A stretch of DNA of 64,000 nt from Aphis gossypii. Its lineage: Eukaryota; Arthropoda; Insecta; Hemiptera; Aphididae. The notes under the pieces were generated by a model that made no database searches, was not told where the DNA came from, and was given only the letters and a program-made list of their open reading frames with translations. A program made the position numbers and the translations under genes. The stretch's first letter is position 1, and the number at the start of each line of letters is the position of its first letter. The DNA lies in the NCBI RefSeq assembly GCF_020184175.1, contig NC_065531.1, positions 79,888,604 through 79,952,603 of the forward strand. The letters run 5' to 3'. This document shows positions 1-10,306 of the stretch, piece by piece.

Positions 1-30
1 ATGTGATTAATTTTATGTATATTCATATAC

Positions 31-133
31 AGGCGATTCACCAGGCATGCTCACTAAATCCTCCCTTTTAATAATGAATAATATAATCAAATTATCCCTG
101 GATTTTTGCACTTCAGGATTATATTTTCTAGCA
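31..133 (-). CDS. Candidate coding exon, odorant-receptor-like C-terminal region (partial gene)
   Basis: On the minus strand, 103 bases are open in one frame (34 codons plus one leading base). They end at a GT (bases 30-29) after the residues GESP, and a possible but weak AG acceptor lies just before base 133. The peptide includes KSRDNLIILFIIKRED and LVSMPGESP. The pattern (a charged stretch, a hydrophobic helix of about 10 residues, then a short polar loop ending in a phase-0 intron) resembles the segment before the last transmembrane helix of insect odorant receptors. The entry phase fits the exit phase of the candidate exon at 3975-4040. The continuation would lie outside the window to the left. 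The family call is tentative, and this could be a chance open frame. Confidence 0.25.
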
Positions 134-3100
134 CTTATAAGTAGGTATGCTGTTCAGGAATTTACTGTGTTGGTAAAATATTTTTTCAATTGTATTATTT
201 TTAATTATTTTGGTTTATTAAATTTTCTTCGTACTTAAATGTATAAAAAAACATTAATACAGCTAACATAGTTTGAATATAATATACTCACTGATCATAA
301 AAATTGGGCTCTATCGTTTTCACGAAAAATTCACAATTAAATACATTTTTTGACCTTGATTCATGAATAATATTTACCGAAGTGATTGATTCTCGATACA
401 CTATAAAAATATGCTCTAAAAAGTAAAAACATTGAGTATTTGATCTCAAACGTCGTGAAATATACTATGTACTTACTAACTACTAAGCATACAATAAAGT
501 TAATCAGAAAATATATAAAAATGTATTAAAGTCCTTACTCTAGACAAACTAATATTAATATTTTAATATTTTATACTGAATTTGTAAATATTATCTGAGT
601 ATAATAATTTATAAGTAGGTACTACAAAAAAATACATTCATTTTATATTTGAAAAGTTGGTGTAACCATTATGTATGTCACCATAGGATGCTCTTTGAAT
701 ACTTAGTACAAAATATAAAAAAAAATAAAAAAATAAATCTATAAATAAACCATTTTAAATTAAATGAATATCATGTTTAGAATAAATTCATTATCAAACG
801 ATAAAAGAGAAACGATTTATAGGGGTTTTGTTGATTCCTCCAGACCTTATTATATTTGAGGAAAAGATAAATCTATTCTACTGAAATAAATAGTCTAAAA
901 ACAACTTATTGATTCTTTTACCTAATCAAAAAGAGAAAAATCAATTTTCCCACTCAAGAATTATAGTTTGATTTTAATACTATAACTATATTATATATTT
1001 TACTATACCTGTAAAAAATATCATTTTATAGAATTTTTCCTGAAATATTGACTTGATATCGTTAATTAATGATGACAATCTAACTTAAAGAACAAGTGAT
1101 ATTTTTCTTACACTTATTACGTTAGTTATATTATTAATGTATGTATTATAATCTGTTATTCTTTTTATAGGCATTTTGTACATTTAGTTTACAATATATC
1201 TATTTTTATGAAAAGTTATTATTTTCAAAAATATTAGTTATATAATTAAGTTACGTGTAAATTACTTTTTCAATAAAATAAAGAAGGAAATAGGTAGGAT
1301 GGACACATAAAAATTGGTAGATGGAAGAATCGATAGGTTGTTTTTAAATAACCTTACCTGTACTGGCAGATTTGATTCTATATTGGCGGAATCAATTGGT
1401 CAAAAATATTTTTTATTTATTTATGTATAATATATTATGTACCTTGTACTTAATACACCTATTGTACCTATCCTTATTCTAACAGTTTACAACTATATAG
1501 ACCAAAATATTATGTAGGTACAATATCGAGTTTACTTGAAATTCAAAATTATTAAAAAATGTGCATACTAAATGTTGGTTAAGGTACCTAACTAATATTG
1601 TATTATTACATTTTTATTCCCTGTATATTTGTCAATTTTCGTGCTAAATATAATATAATTTTTAATAAAGAATATCCAAAACATCATATTTATTTTACAA
1701 TGTGAATTACTTTGTTAAATTAATTTATTATTATGTGTAATAGCTGATAATAAATAATAAATTAACCCTTTACAAACATTTAAATTAAATATTTTTTTGT
1801 TCGTTTTAAATAACATTTTTCCTTTTTTTTTTTTTTAACAAATCATCGAAAACTTTTTCATAGAATAAATTCAAAATTATTTTTTTTAAACAAATTATTT
1901 ATGATATCATGACGTATTATACAGTAAATATTAATTTTCATAATTTTATTTATACTCGTGGCTTAACAAACACAAAATATGGAACAGATTATTATTGTGG
2001 AGGTGCGTTTTTAAATTATATTCTCTTATGTTCAGTTATCAAGATGACGAGATAATTAATTCCGCTTGTGAGGATATTTATGGATATTTTTATTATTCAA
2101 CTCGTTATGTATTATTCTGCATTTACTCCATTCCAATCGTTAAAAATTATTTATAAGCAGTAAATTAATACCTATTTAAATTATTTAAAATTTAAAATAT
2201 ATTTAATGTAAGACAACGAAAATTGTACACGTTTTATTTAGTGTCGTCGCGATAAAATTAAGGAACTATTTATTATATAATAATATGTTTCTGTTTTTTA
2301 CATCTATAAGTGATCAAGAGAGGACAGTAGCGTATGACGGTTAATGTATTGTTCACTTCTTATAAGTATTGTTTATCCACAGCAGACACATAATATGATA
2401 GTATTTTTGATTATTTTATCGTATAAAATACGTAGCGATTTTCGTGTCTTTATACTTTTAATATAAATACATCTCAAATTATACATCACCTTCAAGATTT
2501 GATTGAAATGGAAAACTGTTTACTATTTATAATAGGTTAAGTAATGTTTGTTATTAGTATTGTATAATGTAGTGCCGTTATTTTAAATAAAAAATATAAT
2601 TTTAAGTCATCGAAGGAGCTTTTTAAACGATTTTTGAGGAATAATTAAATATTATATCGACTAAGTGTGATATAACTATAAAAGACATATACAAGTTTAT
2701 CGGTGAATATATAACATGGCAGATCGAATGATTAACATAATTAAATAATATGATAATTTGATATTTTTAAGTTATAATTAGTTTAATTTTTTTCATTTAT
2801 CAGCATTAAAATGAATGAAATTGTGTTTTTTTTCTTTGTGGAAATTCGTTTTGAACAACTCACAGTTTTTATTGCTGAAACGTTGTAATCTAATTAATTA
2901 TACATATTATTCAAATTATTTTAATTAAAATTTAATTTCGATATAGGAGTTAATATTTCACCCCTCGAGATTGTTTGTATGAGTTTATGACCATACGAGT
3001 ATACTATCATAAACAAATATAGTATGGTAGTACTCGGTTATTAAACTGGTAGTGTTAATTTATATTACATACTGCTAAAAAATTTGAGTTATATTTTGTT

Positions 3101-3974
3101 TTTGTATATGGGTTTATACTTTTCTACATAATTATTATCTATGGACGTATAATATTTTAATGTTATTATTTTGCAAAAGTTATACAATTATTGTTTCAGA
3201 AACAGCTATGTTTTTGATACCATAATGTTGCTTGTTTATTATTAATTTAAAAGTGCTCGAGAATTATCTAATAAAATAAAAAATAATTATTTAGAATAAA
3301 CGAAAAGTTAAAAATATTGGTATTAGTTTTTTATATTATACTGCAAACTGCATAGTTCATATTGTACAACGCACAATGTATATTGCATGTAATATACTTA
3401 TTATACCTATAGGTTAAGTTACTTTTTAGAACGAATCCCAAAACAGTCTTGTAGAAATGTACTGACTACTGATATTACATAATAAAACTTTAGAATGGAA
3501 ATAAAATAAAATGTCTTTGAATTTAAGCTTCAATGACATTCATTTTAGTCCATTGAGTGGTTGGATATATTTATAATAAATATGAATAGGTATATAACAC
3601 ATAAAATAAACGATAGTTGCTGTTCAAAATAGTCAAGGAGAACAATAAAAACCATACTTTCTTATATTGTTAAAATAATACAATTTTTCAACATTTTAGT
3701 TTAAATAATATGAACATTTATTTTTCTCAAATGAAAATCGTCATAACATTGGTACAATAATATCTCTTAGTGACACACTAGCCCCTAGTGTAACATTTTA
3801 TGATGTGCATAATGTAATTTATAGTAATTAAGTTATAAATGAATGACTAATAAGAATAACTATTACAAATAAAATTATAATATGAACAATATCTGCAGAA
3901 AAAAGAAATTCTCGTTTATTTCAATGGAGATTGCGTATATAATATGTATATATTATAATTTATAAATAACATAC
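134..3974. other. AT-rich stretch without a recognisable gene
   Basis: Very AT-rich sequence with short A/T runs and many TAGGTA-type words. If the two flanking minus-strand exons belong to one gene, this is their intron. A short inverted repeat (7-bp arms, 3-base loop) lies at 3775-3791. Short open frames here have no codon bias, splice context or recognisable motif. Confidence 0.6.
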
Positions 3975-4040
3975 CGCTCATAAGACTTTGTCATCGTCTC
4001 GGTCAGCAATCTGAAGGGTCCAGTGACGGCTATTACGTAT
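3975..4040 (-). CDS. Candidate short coding exon (possible odorant-receptor-like gene)
   Basis: A 66-base segment stands out from AT-rich flanks by its more balanced base composition. On the minus strand it follows a good acceptor (a CTTTTCAG-type end) and is followed by a GTATGT-type donor. It is open throughout, with one leading base, 21 codons and two trailing bases. The peptide starts YVIAVTGPFRLLTETMTKSYE. In insect odorant receptors a hydrophobic stretch followed by G-x-F-x-L-L and a charged loop is common in the middle of the protein, so this is a possible assignment, not a firm one. No upstream exons were recognised to the right. Confidence 0.3.
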
Positions 4041-4714
4041 CTGAAAAGGTGTTCAATCACCAATTTTATAGATAATTAAATGTATACACATACATTTTAG
4101 ACTTGATACATAGTATGTATGAAGTGAATGCATTTTAAAATTCAAGATTTTAAATAAAGCCAATTCTTAAAAAATCGAAAACCACTTTAAAATAAACTTT
4201 AATGTTGTCAGGTTAAAAGATTGTTTTGAAATAGGTAAATATTTTTTGCGTTACCCGAAGGCTGATAAATACTAGTAGGGACTAGGGGTACTTGTTTTTT
4301 TAATTGAGCATTTGTACAATTTTTATTTTTGTAAATTAATGTATGCAGTTTAAGTAGATATTTTTTATTATTAAAATAGAATACATAATTCCTACAATAA
4401 ATTTGATAAAAGCTTTCAATTGATGACTTTATTCAAATTTAAAAAAAGACATATTTTTAAATTCATAAATGTCTATATCCGTGGCGATACAACTTACTTT
4501 TTCTATAAATCTTTTAAAATTTAGAATTTGATTTTTTCTTTAAATATTTTGATTTAATTAAATTAAAATTATCTTTTATATGTCATTGTATAATATTTAT
4601 AATATATATTTAAATAAAAATAATTTTATGATGGTGTGGGATTTGGTAAATGCATCACTATATTAACATTTGTATGACATTTTCTTAATTTTTAAATACT
4701 TTCACATTCCCTTC
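4041..4714. other. AT-rich intergenic sequence
   Basis: No coding signal, repeat array or RNA gene recognised; mostly A/T runs between the candidate exon and the 5S gene. Confidence 0.5.
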
Positions 4715-4832
4715 GCCAACGACCATACCACGTTGAATACACCAGTTCTCGTCCGATCACTGAAGTTAAGCAACGTCGGGCGTAGTTAGTACTTGGATGG
4801 GTGACCGCTTGGGAACACTACGTGCCGTTGGC
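4715..4832 (+). rRNA. 5S ribosomal RNA (single dispersed copy)
   Basis: The 118-base segment starts GCCAACGACCATACCAC and ends GTGCCGTTGGC, the typical animal 5S termini, which pair to form helix I. Internal landmarks of the RNA polymerase III type 1 promoter are present, including GTTAAGCAAC (box A region) and the region around TTAGTACTTGGATGGGTGAC (box C). Compared with the canonical arthropod 5S as I remember it, several differences fall on both sides of stems and keep pairing (ACGTT with AACGT, CAG with CTG, CGTAGT with ACTACG). This argues for a gene under selection and against a decayed copy. It is a single copy here, not part of a visible tandem array, and a T run follows directly. Confidence 0.93.
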
Positions 4833-4848
4833 TTTTTTTTTTTTTTTT
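4833..4848 (+). terminator. RNA polymerase III T-run terminator of the 5S gene
   Basis: Sixteen consecutive T residues on the coding strand begin immediately after the 3' end of the 5S RNA, as expected of a Pol III terminator. Confidence 0.8.
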
Positions 4849-5735
4849 ATAACGATATTTATTTAAAATTTTTAAGGTAAGCAATGTAAAAATATTTGTT
4901 GCCCCTTTCGAAACCTATGTCTTCTTTTGACTAGCGAGAACTGTTGTAAAATACATTTCCGTAAAAATTTAAATAATTTAATTGTTTTATTCTATTTATA
5001 TATTATGAATAAGTTAAATTGCAATAGATTTATTTTAGAATTACAAAAAAATAACAAATTTGATTTCGTCTAATGTGTTATGCACACAATTTTCTTTTTA
5101 ATTTATTTGTAAAATATAATATATTTGTTTTTATGGGTTACATCACACTAATAATAAATTTATACCAATCAATCGCACGTATAGAAATAAAATTAACTTG
5201 TTGTCTAATATTTATAGTTTTAGATTCTCATTGGAAACATTATGTCACATACCATCTGTGTTTTTTAACAATGACTAATAATATGTACATTGTTAATGTA
5301 ATAATATTATAGATATAGGAATTTTTATTTTTTAAACTTTACTCAACAGTTGGAACGAGTTTTCAAACCTATAATATTATAATGTTATAATTATCGTTAG
5401 TATTAAAACAAAATGTCTATACTGGCTGAAAAGTGAATCATGATGATTTATTGTACAGAAAATATGTGGATCAAAAAATTAGAATGCACATATGGTACCA
5501 GGTAGTGGTTCAGTATGACGTCATCTACCTTAACTTTCCGGCGATTTCTATTCCAAATTTTATTTCGGTTTGATATGATCTGTATTTTGAATTATTATTT
5601 GCGAATTCAGATGGTACTCTGTATTAATATAGCAGTTAAATAATAAAATAAAAGTTATTGCTACTAGAATCTACGTCTGATGTCATTATTATAAAACAAG
5701 TCATAGGTACTATATAGTGCTAGACAACTATATTA
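4849..5735. other. AT-rich intergenic sequence
   Basis: No gene recognised. A 79-codon open frame at 5073-5312 is AT-driven, with many Ile, Leu and Phe codons and no motif, and is judged to be chance. Confidence 0.5.
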
Positions 5736-5881
5736 AGTGCGCAGAGAGAGCACAAGTCGGGCCGCACATCCTCCTGAATCTCCCTGCTATCGAAACCGGT
5801 TTCCCTACGGTAGAGTGACGTTTGGGGATTCGCAGAAAACCCGATTTTGGTCGCCGCCGTCTTGCGCTCTCTCGGCGCACT
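5736..5881. repeat. GC-rich 146-bp element with 21-bp terminal inverted repeats
   Basis: The left end (5736-5756) reads AGTGCGCAGAGAGAGCACAA plus G. The reverse complement of the right end (5861-5881) matches it at 19 of 21 positions. The interior is GC-rich in an otherwise AT-rich neighbourhood and contains the palindrome AAACCGGTTT. No clear target-site duplication is visible next to the ends. Read as RNA from the minus strand, the ends would form a 21-bp stem with one G-U pair and one mismatch, and an inner pairing (GAATCCC with GGGAGATTC) is possible. It may be a small non-autonomous inverted-repeat transposon copy or a structured non-coding RNA gene. A 73-codon minus-strand open frame spans it (5720-5941) but contains no motif I recognise. 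Confidence 0.6.
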
Positions 5882-7439
5882 CAGCATAGACCAATCCTGA
5901 ATCAGACCGGGTGATATTGTGTAGCTAAATAGCCTATTCAAGACGCCGTGTTACCATAATTTTATATTTTAACATAGTACTAAACATATTAATGAGATCC
6001 TGCAAAATGCATCCAATAAATTGTGATACTAAAACGCCTGAATGAAAAAAGAGGGACATTCACGTTGAAAGCATTTCAGTGAGCATGTACGTTTTTATGA
6101 CTAATGTAGGTACTGTTAAACAGAATATAAAAGTAAACGTTTCGTGATACTTAAAACTCTAATTTACTAATTTTATTAATAACTTCCATAAATACCGTAC
6201 ACATAAAATGTGTAAATTTAACAAAAAAATATCATAATAGTTGATTAAAATGTAATTACAATTTCAAATGTAAAAAAATAAATATATTTGTATTTAAAAA
6301 AAATACTTTATTTGTAGTTATTACTCATAGTATAAAAATATAAATTATATACTATTAATATATTATTATTGTTAATTGTTAAAGGAATTTAATATTATTT
6401 ATTGCTATTCACTATTCAGTTAGATCATAATACATGACACATATATATATATTATATAATCTACAAACTAAATTCTACATATATCTCAGTTAGTATACTA
6501 CTAATAAAATTATTATTATGCAGAAATCAAGATCTGAATGTTAATTTGAAATTGTGTTCGAAAAATAATTATATAAACTAATCCGTGTGAGTGTTGTGTG
6601 GCTGCAACTTCAATGACAAACACTATTTGCCAATTTTAATTTATAAGTCATTAAAACAAATATATTATTCAGATATTATTCAATCAAACTTTGAGATGTA
6701 ATCTAACATTCAAAACTTCTAGCTAGTTTATGTATATATATATATAAATCATACAAACCATATGTGTCTGAAAGTTTCAGGTTTAACCATTTGCACACGA
6801 AAGCTATTAATGTATTAATTTGTTTAATCAGTTACACTTTTCATAATGTCTCAATAAAATATAATGTGTATATTGTATTAGTAGTTATATCGTCAGTATC
6901 ATATTACGTAGGTAAAAAAAAAAAATTCAAAAACTCGATTGAGTAAACTGTTTTTTAACACACCAAATTTGTTGATTAATTTAAATAAACGATTTATAGT
7001 TTATATATCAGAGACTAAAATTGTATATTCGGCTAATTTTGTTCGAAATGTATTTCATCGTCATTTAAAATTCATATTATTTACAATTATTATTCAAATG
7101 TAACCATTATTTCGCTCTTCCATGTAACAAAACAATATAATAACGTAATACAGTATTAAATAGTCTCAAATCGATCATTACACTCATTAGTCGACTGTCG
7201 ACGTGAGATCGAGAAAAATTCTCATTTTCGTCGCAACGTCCATTCGCTGTTGTTCTCTCGTACCGATAACACTCGCTCCGGCTGTCTATTAATTAAAAGC
7301 TACCCATTAACCTATTATTTATATTATATTATAATCAGTGGCATATTATATAATAAGTAGCTGATTCTATGTTTGAATTTCTTTGGATAAATTCAAAGTC
7401 ATTCCATGTCAAAAATAATAATTTTTAAGAATTGCGTTT
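5882..7439. other. AT-rich intergenic sequence upstream of the NDRG promoter region
   Basis: No gene recognised. Composition becomes more balanced from about 7180 (several CG dinucleotides around 7190-7290) on approach to the GC-rich promoter region. Short open frames, such as 6764-6946, have no supporting features. Confidence 0.5.
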
Positions 7440-8222
7440 TTCATTTCGACAGGGCCCCCTTGCCCCCCCCCCCCAAATACTTACACAAAACGCGCTAATA
7501 AACGATAAACCTATAATTATGAAAAAAAAGTCGTCGTTCGTCTGTCCCACGTCGAGCTAAACCGGTGGTGACATCTTTGGGCGGTGCGCGTTCGGGTCGC
7601 GCAACCTCCGCGTTCCGTGCCTAGATGTCGTCGCGGCCGCCGTCGAGACTCCTCCGCCGCCACTGCCGCCGCCACTGCCGTCGCCGTCGCCGTCGTCGTC
7701 GTCGCCACCGACGCCGGCGGCGGCCAGCCCCCTATCGACGTAAATCCGTTCGCGCCCGGTCGGCGGGCCTTATTCCAGAGCAGCTGTTGGATCGATCCGA
7801 CGGCCTGACCCAACAAAAATAAACACACTCACACACGAGCGCACGCCGAACACACACGCGCACACGCGTATACGGTCGCGCACGCGCACGAGGCTCTCTA
7901 AAACGCGCACAGTTTTCTGGTTTGGTCCTTTTTTTTTTTTTTCTCCTTATTTTTTTTAACGTTATTTATACAGACCTCCGCCGCCGCCGCCGCCGCAGAC
8001 TATATATATATATATATACACGCTCGTCTCGCGCACGCGCCTTCGCGCCCCCGCTCGCCCAGGTCGGCCGTGTGTTCGCGGTGCAAATCGTTTCCAGCGC
8101 TCCCGACGCCGTCTCTCCCCCCGTCCCGCCCGCCCTACGTTGCGTGCCGGTAGTAAAATCGTTTGCGCGCGCGCTCGCTCCGCACGCGTGTGTGTGTTGG
8201 TGTCTCTCTCTCCGTGTTTACG

Positions 8223-8226
<4 letters not shown>

Positions 8227-8254
<28 letters not shown>
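8227..8254. repeat. (TG)14 microsatellite
   Basis: Uninterrupted TG dinucleotides in the GC-rich promoter region. Confidence 0.9.
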
Positions 8255-8269
8255 ATAACGACCGACCGA

Positions 8270-8529
8270 CCGACCGACAGACACAGTTTGTTCTATTCGT
8301 GTTCGACGCGCGCGATGCGTCCGATCTCGTTCGCCGCCGTCTGAATTCGATCGCGTTTCTTTCCTGATAACTTTTCTTCTTTTTTTTTTTTGCATTTTTT
8401 TTTTTTTTACTTATTTTCCGCGAATCTCGCGCCCCCGCACGATCTCGCTACACTCAAGCGGCGTCTGTCTTTCGAATAAAAAAAATCATATTTATATATC
8501 GGCTTTTGTTTTTTTTTTCGCAAAAGAAA

Positions 8530-8560
<31 letters not shown>

Positions 8561-8620
8561 GACTACGACTACGACAACAACAACAATAATAATAAAAACT
8601 CTATAGTAAAGACCACACAG
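8270..8620 (+). other. Probable non-coding first exon (5' UTR) of NDRG; left end uncertain
   Basis: The right border is defined by GACCACACAG followed by GTAAGCC, a textbook 5' splice site at 8621. No in-frame ATG that would extend the NDRG protein is seen, so the exon would be untranslated. The stretch is GC-rich at first and then carries an AAC-triplet tract. Joining to the acceptor at 18755/18756 would give a first intron of about 10.1 kb. The left limit is a guess, because no unambiguous TATA/initiator pair was found. Confidence 0.35.
8530..8560. repeat. (AAC)n microsatellite in the putative 5' UTR
   Basis: About ten uninterrupted AAC triplets, followed by degenerate GACTAC and AAC/AAT triplets up to about 8595. 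Confidence 0.85.
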
Positions 8621-10192
8621 GTAAGCCGTAGTTGATGTCTCCGGTCATGCCGTGTTGTTCGAACACGATATTTTATCATTATTTTATAGTTTACATAATA
8701 TTATTATAAAATAATATATCGTTTTCCGTCGAAATCGCTGTTGCACCGCCGCCGCCGCCGCCGCTGATGCTGCTGCTGTTGCTCATGTCGTATGCACTTC
8801 CTTATTTTTTTCACGGCATCGCGAGCCGGCCCTCGGGAGGGGGATCGGTCGAGAACTCTGGTCAAAGTCTCGAGAGCGCGAGCACGTACCACCTACCTAT
8901 ATACAGCGGGTAGCCTATCGGCTAAATCACCGTACCGGAGAGGTTTTCCGACTTTTGCAGAGTGATCGACAGACGCGTTAGTCCTCGACGGGGACGAAAC
9001 GGTTTAATTTTCACGCGATTATCCGTCAACAGCCCCCTCTACCCTCGCCAAGTTGGAGCGCCGTCTGTTAGTATCAAACCCTGGACGACTTATAGGCGTA
9101 CGGCTAAATTCGGACTTTCAAACCTCCCACGCAGTAATCTAACAATAATAATGTTTACGACGACGACGGCAATGACGTATTGCAGATAGAACGATCTTTT
9201 GCACGGGGGAAGGGTTAGGTTGCGGTGATGAATATATGTTGTAATACGATATTCATCGATCGTCGTCGTGCGTATATAGCTCGTATCACACGTCACGACG
9301 ACTGATTTTCGTTCGACTATTGCGCGATATCGTATAAAAATACAATATCGATATCCTTACTTAATAGGTACCTATATATAGTATTATCATGTAAGTTGTA
9401 CGATTTTTATTCACCACGTACCATTACATAGTTACACGTAGACTTAGTGGTAATACTTTACCTATTATATACATTATGTTTTGCATGGACATTGCGTTAC
9501 GTTATATTGATGTCTTGTGTTTATTAAACGCATATTATATAATACAGTAGTTGACCACGGTAATAGAGACTATATATTATTATTTTGTAAATCTATATTA
9601 TATGTATATATTATACCTTCTAGTTGTACCTACAAACACTCGTAGGTATATATTACCTATATAATATTATTATCATTATTTATGTCGATCGTAATTTCCT
9701 ATCATTTATTACTATACTATATTTCAGTTGTTTGATGTTCCTTTAGGTTCTTTGTGTGTAGTGGCATGCAGTATACGTTATTATTCCGTTGCAGCATATT
9801 GTGTTTGTCTTTCGTATGCGGTTTAGGTACATATACCTACCTAATAATAATAATAATATCATTTCATTATTACCTCCCGGAGTATTGCGATAATAGTTCA
9901 TTTTTATGAATTTCGTTCGATCTTCATTCCACGGTAACCCGTCCATATCACGTGATCCTTGTTGTTAAGGTGCGAGCACCTGCAGCGACAAACTCGGGTG
10001 GGCCGCTGTCGCGTTTACCACCATCACACCAATGCCATGGCCTATAATACTACCACCTGCAACCAGGCTACAATAGTATGTGATCATACTATTATGTTTG
10101 TATCGCTTTACCCTCACGACCGGTGCTGATCGAAAAAATTCTTTTTATTCTCAAGTATTTACGGTATTCAGTGTTTTTTCTCTCTTTCTCTT

Positions 10193-10306
<114 letters not shown>

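Larger units (their letters stand above)
7440..9300 (+). promoter_or_regulatory. GC/CpG-rich region, likely promoter of the NDRG gene
   Basis: This stretch of nearly 2 kb is strongly enriched in G, C and CG dinucleotides compared with the flanks. It contains a run of 12 C (7463-7474), GCC/GTC triplet tracts (about 7640-7725 and 8747-8764), a TATATA tract near 7998-8018, a (TG)14 tract (8227-8254), tandem GACC tetranucleotides (about 8258-8276) and a CAA/AAC tract (8530-8560). A perfect CAG/GTAAG splice donor follows at 8620/8621. In AT-rich insect genomes such regions commonly mark promoters of broadly expressed genes with long first introns. The exact transcription start cannot be read from the sequence. 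Open frames here are products of the triplet and dinucleotide repeats. Confidence 0.5.

Noticed and set aside
3775..3791. Short inverted repeat ACACTAG-CCC-CTAGTGT
   Set aside because: Seven-base arms are common by chance in this much AT-rich sequence; no T run or RNA context.
5073..5312. 79-codon plus-strand frame
   Set aside because: AT-driven composition with no motif or promoter signal.
7517..8395. Several Arg/Ala/Ser-rich open frames of 65-140 codons on both strands
   Set aside because: They come from CG-rich triplet and dinucleotide repeats in the promoter region, overlap each other in many frames and show no domain.
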